From assembly GCF_009707955.1 (NCBI RefSeq), contig NZ_WMDQ01000001.1, forward strand, positions 682,001-746,000: a DNA stretch of 64,000 bases, read 5' to 3'. This document shows positions 1 to 7,169 of this stretch, piece by piece. Numbering within the stretch: position 1 is the first letter of the stretch; the number at the start of each line of letters is the position of its first letter. The notes under the pieces were generated by a model that searched no databases, was not told the origin of the DNA, and was given only the letters and a program-made list of their open reading frames with translations. The stretch is from Flavobacterium sp. LC2016-13. GTDB lineage: Bacteria; Bacteroidota; Bacteroidia; Flavobacteriales; Flavobacteriaceae. A program made the position numbers and the translations under genes.

Positions 1-655
1 TTAAAACATTAATTTGTTTCCCTAATGGATTATCCAGAAATCCGTCGTTATTCATATCGTTTTTTGCCACGCGTGTATTTCCGTGAACAAACAAACTTGT
101 GGCCCATTTATCAGATAATTTTTTATTGAAATGGGTATTAAGTTCAAAACGAGAATCTGTAGATCCGTAAGCGTTTAGAAAAAACGGAATATCACTTAAA
201 GGTTTTAAAAGTTCTGTATTGATTTGGCCTGAAATACTTTCGTAACCATTAATAACGCTTCCGGCACCTTTGGTAATCTGAACACTTTCGATCCAGGTTC
301 CAGGCGTAAAAGATAATCCATATGCTTGGGAGGCACCACGAACGGAAGGAATATTTTCTTCGGTAATCATCAAATACGGACTTGTTAAACCCAGCATTTT
401 TATTTGTTTGGTTCCTGTTAAAGCATCTGAGAAATTAACATCTATTGATGGATTGGTTTCGAAACTTTCGGCCAAATTACAACATGCAGCTTTAAGTAGT
501 TCTTTACTTGTAACTAAAGTTGTATTAGAGGTAAGTGTATAGGATTTTTTAAGTCCTTTTTGTTTTTTTGTAATCTTTACTTCTTCCAAATCTTCTTGCG
601 AAAACACAGAAACAGATAGTAAAAGCATAACAAAAAGTGTTATATTTTTTTGCAT
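1..655 (-). CDS. TonB-dependent receptor, N-terminal part (runs off window)
   Basis: Only the first 218 codons are present; the gene continues past the left edge. It starts MQKNITLFVMLLLSVSVFSQ, a signal peptide. The mature part shows a TonB plug domain: a KELLKAACCNLAESFETNPS segment, then KMLGLTSPYLMITEENIPSVRG and KGAGSVINGYESISGQINTE. Plugs of this type, with a Cys-Cys just before the NL(A/S)ESFE motif, belong to outer-membrane receptors that in Bacteroidota are commonly linked to metal handling; I infer that link and cannot read the substrate here. It lies about 105 bp downstream of a HYC_CC_PP protein on the same strand, and the two are probably co-transcribed. The beta-barrel is outside the window. 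Confidence 0.85.
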   Translation of the reverse strand, partial: MQKNITLFVMLLLSVSVFSQEDLEEVKITKKQKGLKKSYTLTSNTTLVTSKELLKAACCNLAESFETNPSIDVNFSDALTGTKQIKMLGLTSPYLMITEENIPSVRGASQAYGLSFTPGTWIESVQITKGAGSVINGYESISGQINTELLKPLSDIPFFLNAYGSTDSRFELNTHFNKKLSDKWATSLFVHGNTRVAKNDMNNDGFLDNPLGKQINVL

Positions 656-760
656 AGAAAATGATTTTAATATTATTTAGAATATCTGAAGTTTTCAATA
701 AGTGAAAAACATTCAAATAAGTAATACAAGCCATATATGGCTTGATTCTAAATATTAAAA

Positions 761-1159
761 TCAGGAATAAAAAATATATTGATGGTATAACTTGAATAAG
801 GGGGGCGCATTCGCATCAGAATAATACGAAATGATTTGATTGCTCTTGAAATTCGGAATTGATAAAAAAGCAATTGGCTTAAATTCCTGAATTACTGCAG
901 GAAAAGCAATCTGAAAAAAGAATATTTTAAAAGTAGCATCATCTGATTTTTTTTCAAAATGAACCACTTTGTCTTTACAACAAGAAGATTTTTTTTCGGA
1001 TGCGCCACAGCATTTTTTTTCTGGTGCGGCAGAAGCTGTTGTATTTAAAGAAACGGAAGCAATTTTACCTCCACAATAATGCACATCAAAAGCAAACCCA
1101 ATGTTGGAAACCAACAATAGGAACGCTAAAAATAATCCGGTGCACTTTCTTAACTTCAT
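761..1159 (-). CDS. HYC_CC_PP family small exported protein
   Basis: This 132-residue protein has a signal peptide (about residues 1-23) and the three signatures that name the family: HYC at residues 27-29, Cys-Cys pairs at 50-51 and 60-61, and a Pro-Pro near residue 119 in NAPPLFKL. The function of the family is not established. The cysteine content and the TonB receptor immediately downstream suggest a periplasmic or surface partner of a metal-related receptor; that is inference. A good -7 box (1164-1171) lies only 4-5 bp upstream of the ATG, so the mRNA may be leaderless. Family assignment is confident; the role is not. Confidence 0.85.
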   Translation of the reverse strand: MKLRKCTGLFLAFLLLVSNIGFAFDVHYCGGKIASVSLNTTASAAPEKKCCGASEKKSSCCKDKVVHFEKKSDDATFKIFFFQIAFPAVIQEFKPIAFLSIPNFKSNQIISYYSDANAPPLFKLYHQYIFYS

Positions 1160-1163
1160 ATTG

Positions 1164-1171
1164 CAAAACTA
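1164..1171 (-). promoter_or_regulatory. -7 box TAGTTTTG for the HYC_CC_PP/TonB receptor genes
   Basis: The minus strand reads TAGTTTTG, a full match to the Bacteroidota -7 consensus TAnnTTTG. The last G is 5 bp before the ATG at 1159, so transcription would start within a base or two of the start codon. No convincing -33 TTTG is visible. Confidence 0.5.
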
Positions 1172-1204
1172 TCTAAAAGACTTGAAAAAAGATGTAATAA
1201 AATG

Positions 1205-1651
1205 TTATTTTTTAAGATTTTGCTGCTGATAATAAAATGCAGGAATAAAAAGTAAGACAAATATGGGCTGAATAATAAATCTTCTAACATAAAAAAGAAG
1301 CCAGCTCCCATCAGGATAATAATTAAGAATTGCCAAAAACATTCCTAAAAGAAATATTAAAAAAAACACATATAAAAAAATGCTAAACTTAACAATATCA
1401 ATATCCTGAAATAAGGAATAAATCAATAACACTGACAAAATAGTGTTTAAAAAATATCGGAATAAAAGTCCTTCAAAGAGTTTTAAAGCATCAACTTGCG
1501 GAAAAGCCATATCTTTAATTTCACCACTAAAATAAGGCAAAAAAGGATCATAAAACAATTCTCTTTCAAAAGCCCTAATAATGGCAAAACACAGAACAAC
1601 TATGATTGCAATTATTATTTTCAACTTATGTTCCAGAATTTTATTTAGCAT
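1205..1651 (-). CDS. exosortase F system-associated protein
   Basis: This 148-residue membrane protein has about four hydrophobic segments (roughly residues 9-27, 63-82, 88-108 and 122-140) and a conserved extracytoplasmic stretch ERELFYDPFLPYF near residue 30. This matches the family that is always found next to exosortase XrtF in flavobacteria. Its start overlaps the end of the XrtF gene by 11 bp, which implies translational coupling. The biochemical role is unknown; it is assumed to help the exosortase process sorting signals at the inner membrane. Confidence 0.85.
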   Translation of the reverse strand: MLNKILEHKLKIIIAIIVVLCFAIIRAFERELFYDPFLPYFSGEIKDMAFPQVDALKLFEGLLFRYFLNTILSVLLIYSLFQDIDIVKFSIFLYVFFLIFLLGMFLAILNYYPDGSWLLFYVRRFIIQPIFVLLFIPAFYYQQQNLKK

Positions 1652-2177
1652 ATTTTGAAAATTTATTCACCCAAATAATCCACAAAAGAAAAACTAATCC
1701 GTAAATTATTAACGGAAACAGAACTCCGTGCAAAATATGTTCTTTTTCAGGAAAATGAAATAATAAAATCGTTAATGACGCAATTCGAATAACATTTAAT
1801 ACATATATAATAAGGCCTCCAAATAGAATAAAAATTAACGTTGTTTTAATTTTTCCGGAAAAAGCAATTACGAAAGAAATAAATAGAATAATAACACTTA
1901 CAGCATTACAGCCTTCAACAATTCTAAGTGTGTACTTTTTATTATACCAAACCTCAAGACAAGGATTCGAAATGCTTTTAAAAATATTTACATCAGAATT
2001 AAATAAGTGCATTAGCTGATCGACATTACGACCAACAATATTGCTTATTCCGTCGATATCATTTGTTTCAAAACTATTTAGATAATATCTATAAGCCACT
2101 GTAAGTAAGATATAAGCAGCAAAAAATGTGCTTATGAAAATTAAAAACGGCTTAAATTGAAGTAAATATTTTCTCAA
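1641..2177 (-). CDS. xrtF: exosortase family protein XrtF
   Basis: This 178-residue multi-pass membrane transpeptidase-like protein carries the exosortase catalytic triad: Cys90 in the motif EGCNAVSV, Arg131 in NVIRI and His150 in HILHG. Exosortases cleave C-terminal sorting signals of exported proteins at the inner membrane. XrtF is the short flavobacterial type. The start is TTG (2177-2175), because no in-frame ATG lies before the first membrane helix. No protein with an obvious XrtF sorting tail is encoded in this window, so its substrates lie elsewhere. It overlaps its partner gene downstream. Confidence 0.88.
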   Translation of the reverse strand: MRKYLLQFKPFLIFISTFFAAYILLTVAYRYYLNSFETNDIDGISNIVGRNVDQLMHLFNSDVNIFKSISNPCLEVWYNKKYTLRIVEGCNAVSVIILFISFVIAFSGKIKTTLIFILFGGLIIYVLNVIRIASLTILLFHFPEKEHILHGVLFPLIIYGLVFLLWIIWVNKFSKYAK

Positions 2178-2223
2178 AGGATTTTTTTTTCAAATTTATG
2201 CTTTTTTTGAGTTCAGCTTTAAA

Positions 2224-2231
2224 TACTTTTG
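2224..2231 (+). promoter_or_regulatory. -7 box TACTTTTG upstream of the GAF/fRMsr gene
   Basis: TACTTTTG fits TAnnTTTG exactly and ends 17 bp before the ATG at 2249. A TTTG at 2206-2209 is nearby, but the 14-bp spacing is shorter than the usual 19-20. Confidence 0.45.
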
Positions 2232-2248
2232 TATAAAATTTTTATACT

Positions 2249-2704
2249 ATGACATTTCAGGAATTACAACCAAAAATAAGTGCTATTGTAGCCGACACAA
2301 ATCTAGTTAGAGACGAAAAACTATTAACTATCTGCCAATTACTAAACGAAAACGTTGAATATTATAACTGGGTTGGTTTTTATTTTGCCAATCACGAAAA
2401 CAAAACTTTGCACTTAGGCCCTTATGTAGGTGCTGAAACCGACCATACTGTTATTCCTTTTGGAAAAGGAATTTGTGGACAGGTTGCTGAAAGCAATGCC
2501 AATTTTGTTGTGCCGGATGTAGCTGCTCAAGACAATTATATTGCTTGTAGCTTTACTGTAAAGTCTGAAATTGTGGTTCCTTTATTTGTAAATGGAGTGA
2601 ATATTGGCCAAATTGATATTGATAGCCACGTTATAGATCCTTTTACAGAAGCTGACGAAAGATTTTTAGAGTTTGTGAATCAAGAGGTTGCTAAGTTATT
2701 CTAA
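2249..2704 (+). CDS. GAF domain protein, free methionine-(R)-sulfoxide reductase family
   Basis: This 151-residue single GAF domain protein has the fRMsr signatures YYNWVGFYF (38-46), LGPYVG (56-61), IPFGKGICG (69-77), YIACS (97-101) and SEIVVPL (106-112). fRMsr enzymes reduce free Met-(R)-sulfoxide in the cytoplasm. Cys76 and Cys100 have the same 24-residue spacing as Cys94 and Cys118 (catalytic) of the E. coli enzyme. The third cysteine, E. coli Cys84, should fall at residue 66, which is His here. The enzyme may therefore use a two-cysteine mechanism. It is monocistronic, with its own -7 box. Confidence 0.85.
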   Translation: MTFQELQPKISAIVADTNLVRDEKLLTICQLLNENVEYYNWVGFYFANHENKTLHLGPYVGAETDHTVIPFGKGICGQVAESNANFVVPDVAAQDNYIACSFTVKSEIVVPLFVNGVNIGQIDIDSHVIDPFTEADERFLEFVNQEVAKLF

Positions 2705-2739
2705 AAGACCTTTTTTAATGTATAAAAAAATAGATCTGA

Positions 2740-3435
2740 ATGAAAAAAAATGTATTCATTATATTTCTTCTTATAAGTTCAGTCAATCTATTTGGGCAAA
2801 TTAATCTTGTTTCAAAGAAAATTTTCCTTGACTCATTAAATCGTGAAGCTACACCCGAAAACTATGTCTACACAAGAGTAATAACTAATTATTCTCAAAA
2901 AAGCGCGCGCTACGTTGTAACCGATTTTTACAAAAACGGAAGAAAAAAAATGACGGGCTGCACTTTAGATAAAGGCATTTTAAAAAAGGATGGAGAGTTT
3001 ATTTATTATTTTAAAAATGGATCGAAAGAATCTGTTGTAAATTATTCTGAAGATCATAAAGTTGGCAAAGAAATTAATTGGTACGAAAACCAAAGTAAAA
3101 AATCTGAGAAACAGAATTCGTGGAATCCTAAAACCAAAACATCTCAAACTTTAATTCTTAATTTTTGGGATGAAAATAAAAATCAAACCGTAGTTGATGG
3201 AAATGGCGAATATGAGGAAAATGATGGCATTATAACTCAAAAAGGAATTATTAAAAACGGTTTAAAACAGGGTGTTTGGATAGGAAATGATGCTTTACGC
3301 AAAGTTTCATTTACAGATAATTATGATCAGGGAATTCTAATTTCGGGAACAAGTGTAGACGAGAACAATATAAAACTTTCCTATTCTTCTTTAGCAGAAA
3401 AACAAACTGGTAAAAAGGTTCTTAAATTAAAATAA
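2740..3435 (+). CDS. secreted MORN-repeat-like protein, unknown function
   Basis: This 231-residue protein has a clear signal peptide (MKKNVFIIFLLISSVNLFGQ). The mature region contains several short repeats of the MORN-variant type, FYKNGRKKMTG, YYFKNGSKE and NWYENQSKKSE, each built around (Y/F)xNG or YEN turns. Such repeats form extended beta-hairpin stacks in many Bacteroidota exported proteins. I cannot assign a function. It follows the GAF gene at 35 bp and may be transcribed with it. No C-terminal type IX sorting domain is visible. Confidence 0.7.
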   Translation: MKKNVFIIFLLISSVNLFGQINLVSKKIFLDSLNREATPENYVYTRVITNYSQKSARYVVTDFYKNGRKKMTGCTLDKGILKKDGEFIYYFKNGSKESVVNYSEDHKVGKEINWYENQSKKSEKQNSWNPKTKTSQTLILNFWDENKNQTVVDGNGEYEENDGIITQKGIIKNGLKQGVWIGNDALRKVSFTDNYDQGILISGTSVDENNIKLSYSSLAEKQTGKKVLKLK

Positions 3436-3589
3436 GTTTTAGTTTGATAATTAGCCTCGAAACCAATCATAAATAGCTATATTTAAAACCAAACTACTTT
3501 AAAATCAGCAAAAAAGGATTATTTACACCTGAATTTGATTAATTATTAAAATTTTCAAAGTTTAAATTTATTTTTTCGGAAAAAAGATG

Positions 3590-3597
3590 TAATTTTG
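3590..3597 (+). promoter_or_regulatory. -7 box TAATTTTG of rpsO
   Basis: TAATTTTG matches TAnnTTTG and is followed by GCACCC, a common flavobacterial start region. It lies 55 bp before the rpsO ATG, leaving a leader of about 50 nt. Confidence 0.55.
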
Positions 3598-3652
3598 CAC
3601 CCGTCTTACAAAGGATGTATGACATACATAAAAATCATTAAATAATATTGGA

Positions 3653-3919
3653 ATGTATTTAACTAAAGAAAAGAAGGAAGAGATTTTTGCACAACACGGT
3701 GAAGCAACAAACACTGGAAAAGCAGAAGGTCAGATTGCATTGTTCACTTACAGAATTTCACACTTAACTGAGCACTTGAAAAAAAATCGTCACGATTACA
3801 ACACTGAGCGTTCACTTGTACTATTAGTAGGTAAAAGAAGAGCTTTGTTAGATTACTTGAAAAAGAAAGAGATCAACAGATATCGTGAGATTATCAAAGT
3901 ATTGAATATCAGAAAATAA
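3653..3919 (+). CDS. rpsO: 30S ribosomal protein S15
   Basis: The 88-residue product has the normal S15 length. It shows the family motifs GKAEGQIALFTYRISHLTEHL, KNRHDYNTERSL and LVGKRRALLDYLKKKE, and ends in YREIIKVLNIRK. S15 binds the central domain of 16S rRNA early in 30S assembly. It is followed by pnp, the conserved rpsO-pnp order, but a hairpin with a T-run (3929-3958) separates them, so much of the transcription probably stops after rpsO. Confidence 0.98.
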   Translation: MYLTKEKKEEIFAQHGEATNTGKAEGQIALFTYRISHLTEHLKKNRHDYNTERSLVLLVGKRRALLDYLKKKEINRYREIIKVLNIRK

Positions 3920-3928
3920 TCAATATAG

Positions 3929-3958
3929 AAAAGAGGTGCGAAAGTGCCTCTTTTTGTT
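3929..3958 (+). terminator. rho-independent terminator after rpsO
   Basis: The stem AAAGAGG/CCTCTTT encloses a TGCGAAAGTG loop that can pair further through G-T and C-G contacts. It is followed by a T-rich tail and lies 10 bp after the rpsO stop. Confidence 0.75.
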
Positions 3959-4082
3959 TTTACATTACAAGCATTTTATAAGAAAAAAAGTTTGGTTTTT
4001 CATTGGGTTTTAGATTAACAACAACTACACACAACAACTACAACACAACTAAAACCCATTGTATAACCAATAAGGAAAAATT

Positions 4083-6218
4083 ATGATTCCACAATTATTT
4101 GTAGAAAAGATCGATTTAGGTGATGGAAGAAGCATCACAATCGAGACGGGTCGTTTAGCTAAACAAGCTGACGGTTCGGTAGTAGTAAGAATGGGCGACA
4201 CGATGATACTTGCAACAGCAGTTTCAGCTCGTAGCGCTAACCCAGCGGTAGATTTTTTACCATTAACGGTAGATTATCGCGAAAAATTTGCAGCAGCAGG
4301 TCGTTTCCCTGGTGGTTTCTTCAAGAGAGAAGCTCGCCCAAGTGATAGCGAAGTATTAACAATGAGATTAGTAGACCGTGTTTTACGTCCGCTTTTCCCA
4401 GACGATTACCATGCTGAAACGCAAGTTATGATTCAATTAATGTCTCATGATGAAGAAGTTATGCCAGACGCTTTAGCTGGTTTAGCAGCATCTGCAGCAT
4501 TAGCAGTTTCAGACATTCCTTTTTATAACTTAATTTCAGAAGTACGTGTTGCACGTATTGACGGAAAATTTGTTATCAATCCAAGCAGAGAAGATTTAGA
4601 AAAATCTGATATCGATATGATGATTGGAGCTTCTATGGATTCTGTTGCAATGGTTGAAGGAGAGATGAAAGAAATCTCAGAAGCTGAAATGGTTGAGGCA
4701 ATTAAATTTGCTCACGAAGCTATTAAAGTTCAAATTCAGGCACAATTACGTTTGCAAGCTGCTTTTGGTAAAAAAGAAATTCGTACTTACGAAGGTGAAA
4801 AAGAAAATGAAGAAATTTACAAAAAAGTAAAAGCTGCAGCATACGATAAAATATATAATATTGCAAAAGTTGGTTCAGCTAAACATGAAAGATCCGCTGC
4901 ATTTGCTGAAGTAAAAGAAGAAGTAAAAGCTTTATTTACAGAAGAAGAATTAGCTGCTGATGGAGATTTAGTTTCTAAATATTTTTACAAAACAAACAAA
5001 GAAGCTGTTCGTAATGTAGTATTAGAATTAGGTGTTCGTTTAGATGGTAGAAAAACTACAGATATCAGACCAATTTGGTGTGAAACTGATTATTTACCAA
5101 GAGTTCACGGTTCATCTTTATTTACACGTGGAGAAACTCAAGCATTGGCTACAGTAACTTTAGGAACTTCCAGAGAAGCAAACCAAATCGATTCTCCATC
5201 TGAGCAAGGTGAAGAGAAATTCTACTTACACTATAACTTTCCTCCTTTCTCAACTGGTGAAGCAAAACCATTAAGAGGAACTTCAAGAAGAGAAGTTGGT
5301 CACGGTAACTTAGCTCAAAGAGCTTTAAAAAACATGATTCCTGCTGATTGTCCTTACACAATTCGTATTGTTTCTGAGGTTTTAGAATCTAACGGTTCTT
5401 CTTCTATGGCTACAGTTTGTGCCGGAACAATGGCTTTGATGGATGCTGGAGTTCAAATGGTAAAACCAGTTTCTGGAATTGCTATGGGATTAATTACTGA
5501 CGGTGAGAAGTTTGCTGTATTGTCTGATATTTTAGGTGATGAAGATCATTTAGGAGATATGGACTTTAAAGTAACCGGAACTGCTGACGGTATCACTGCT
5601 TGTCAAATGGACATTAAAATTGATGGTTTACGTTACGATATTATGGAGCAAGCTTTAGGGCAGGCACGTGAAGGACGTTTACACATTTTAGGAAAATTGA
5701 CTGAAACTATTGCTGCACCAAGAGCTGATGTAAAAGCTCATGCACCAAAAATCATTACCAGAACTATTCCTGGAAACTTTATTGGAGCATTAATTGGACC
5801 TGGTGGAAAAGTAATTCAGGAATTACAAAAAGCTACAGGAACAACTATTGTAATCAACGAAGTTGATGAGCAAGGTGTTATCGAAATCTTAGGTACAGAT
5901 CCTGCTGGAATTGAAGCAGTATTGGCTAAAATTAAGTCAATCACTTTCAAACCTCAAATGGGAGAAGCTTATGAAGTAAAAGTAATTAAAATGTTAGATT
6001 TTGGAGCTGTGGTTGAATATACTGCTGCACCAGGAAATGAGGTTTTATTACACGTTTCTGAATTAGCTTGGGAACGTACTGAAAATGTTACTGATGTTGT
6101 AAACATGGGTGATGTATTCGAAGTAAAATACTTAGGTGTTGATCCTAAAACGAAAAAAGAAAAAGTGTCAAGAAAAGCGCTTTTACAAAGACCTCCACGT
6201 GAGGACAAAAAAGAGTAA
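4083..6218 (+). CDS. pnp: polyribonucleotide nucleotidyltransferase (PNPase)
   Basis: This 711-residue PNPase has the full domain order: first RNase PH domain (about 10-140), all-helical linker (about 240-320), second RNase PH domain (about 325-545, with [26 protein letters not shown] and [16 protein letters not shown]), KH domain (about 555-615, with [12 protein letters not shown]) and S1 domain (about 620-700). It degrades RNA 3' to 5' phosphorolytically and can add tails. The ATG is preceded by AAGGA (4072-4076), a rare Shine-Dalgarno-like match in this window, and by an A/C-rich leader. It closes with a strong terminator. Confidence 0.98.
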   Translation: MIPQLFVEKIDLGDGRSITIETGRLAKQADGSVVVRMGDTMILATAVSARSANPAVDFLPLTVDYREKFAAAGRFPGGFFKREARPSDSEVLTMRLVDRVLRPLFPDDYHAETQVMIQLMSHDEEVMPDALAGLAASAALAVSDIPFYNLISEVRVARIDGKFVINPSREDLEKSDIDMMIGASMDSVAMVEGEMKEISEAEMVEAIKFAHEAIKVQIQAQLRLQAAFGKKEIRTYEGEKENEEIYKKVKAAAYDKIYNIAKVGSAKHERSAAFAEVKEEVKALFTEEELAADGDLVSKYFYKTNKEAVRNVVLELGVRLDGRKTTDIRPIWCETDYLPRVHGSSLFTRGETQALATVTLGTSREANQIDSPSEQGEEKFYLHYNFPPFSTGEAKPLRGTSRREVGHGNLAQRALKNMIPADCPYTIRIVSEVLESNGSSSMATVCAGTMALMDAGVQMVKPVSGIAMGLITDGEKFAVLSDILGDEDHLGDMDFKVTGTADGITACQMDIKIDGLRYDIMEQALGQAREGRLHILGKLTETIAAPRADVKAHAPKIITRTIPGNFIGALIGPGGKVIQELQKATGTTIVINEVDEQGVIEILGTDPAGIEAVLAKIKSITFKPQMGEAYEVKVIKMLDFGAVVEYTAAPGNEVLLHVSELAWERTENVTDVVNMGDVFEVKYLGVDPKTKKEKVSRKALLQRPPREDKKE

Positions 6219-6251
6219 TCAGATCTTAGTTTACTAAAGGTTTATTCATAG

Positions 6252-6286
6252 AAAACCCCAATTCATTTATTTGAATTGGGGTTTTT
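6252..6286 (+). terminator. terminator after pnp
   Basis: A 14-bp stem, AAAACCCCAATTCA paired with TGAATTGGGGTTTT, with a 6-nt loop and a T-rich tail, lies 34 bp after the pnp stop. Confidence 0.9.
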
Positions 6287-6352
6287 CGTTTAAACCATAA
6301 ACATTATATTACAATTTAACACCTTAACTCAATTTTTGTAACATTTTTTTGA

Positions 6353-6360
6353 TACTTTTG
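6353..6360 (+). promoter_or_regulatory. -7 box TACTTTTG of the DUF4249/TonB operon
   Basis: A perfect TAnnTTTG element lies 37 bp before the TTG start of the first gene of the operon. Confidence 0.5.
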
Positions 6361-6397
6361 AAATTACCAAAACAAAACATTAAAACCATACAATCCT

Positions 6398-7168
6398 TTG
6401 AAAAATTATCAAAAAAAATCTGCATTCCTTATTTTATTTGGATTATTCATAAATATTTACTCTATACACAGCCAAACAAATAATGACGTCGCTTTGTACA
6501 ATTGGTTTGATAAAGCTGTTGGCAAAGAAAACTTAGAGCTTTATAATGGACCACGTCATATAAACTTTTACAGAACATTTGACAAGAGCCATAGTTATTA
6601 CATTTCAGAAGATTACAGCAATGGTAATCTCAATTATCAAGGTCAAAATTATTACAACCTCAACCTCAAATATGATGTTAATAATGACCTTTTAGTTTTG
6701 AAATCTGTTGGCGAATACGAATATTTAGGCATAAACCTAATCAAAGAAAAAACTGCTTATTTTACTCTTCAAAACAAAAAATTCATTAATATCGAAATTA
6801 ATAATCCTGAACATCCTGCTTACATGACTGGTTATTATCAGGAAATTGTTTTTTCGAAGAACAACACACTTTACATAAAACATCATAAAAGAAGAGAAAA
6901 AGTTATTGATGCTCAAAAAATCTCTGATGGAAGTAATGCAAATTCATCAGATAGATTTAAAGAAAAAAACGAATTTATACTGAAGTACAAGAATGAATAC
7001 TACAAAATAGGTTCAAAAAGCGATGTTATAAAAATTTTCCCTGAATATAAAGGCCAAATAAAAAAATATTATAACAATAACAGTCAGTTAGAGGAATCAG
7101 ATAATAAACTTTTTATTGAAAATTTAATAAAAGAAATAAACAATCTTCTTCCTAATGCTTCCAATTAA
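6398..7168 (+). CDS. hypothetical exported protein, first gene of the TonB/DUF4249 operon
   Basis: The 256-residue product has an N-terminal signal peptide (cleavage near SIHSQ, about residue 26) and no family I recognise. It is rich in Asn, Tyr and Lys and predicted mostly beta (for example YYISEDYSNGNLNYQG). The start is TTG at 6398; upstream in-frame codons offer no ATG, and the next internal Met would remove the signal peptide. It lies directly before the TonB receptor gene, so it probably belongs to the same surface complex. Function is unknown. Confidence 0.65.
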   Translation: MKNYQKKSAFLILFGLFINIYSIHSQTNNDVALYNWFDKAVGKENLELYNGPRHINFYRTFDKSHSYYISEDYSNGNLNYQGQNYYNLNLKYDVNNDLLVLKSVGEYEYLGINLIKEKTAYFTLQNKKFINIEINNPEHPAYMTGYYQEIVFSKNNTLYIKHHKRREKVIDAQKISDGSNANSSDRFKEKNEFILKYKNEYYKIGSKSDVIKIFPEYKGQIKKYYNNNSQLEESDNKLFIENLIKEINNLLPNASN

Positions 7169-7169
7169 A

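Noticed and set aside
549..734. Small protein on the minus strand
   Set aside because: It is an alternate frame over the start of the TonB receptor, whose signal peptide and plug are clear.
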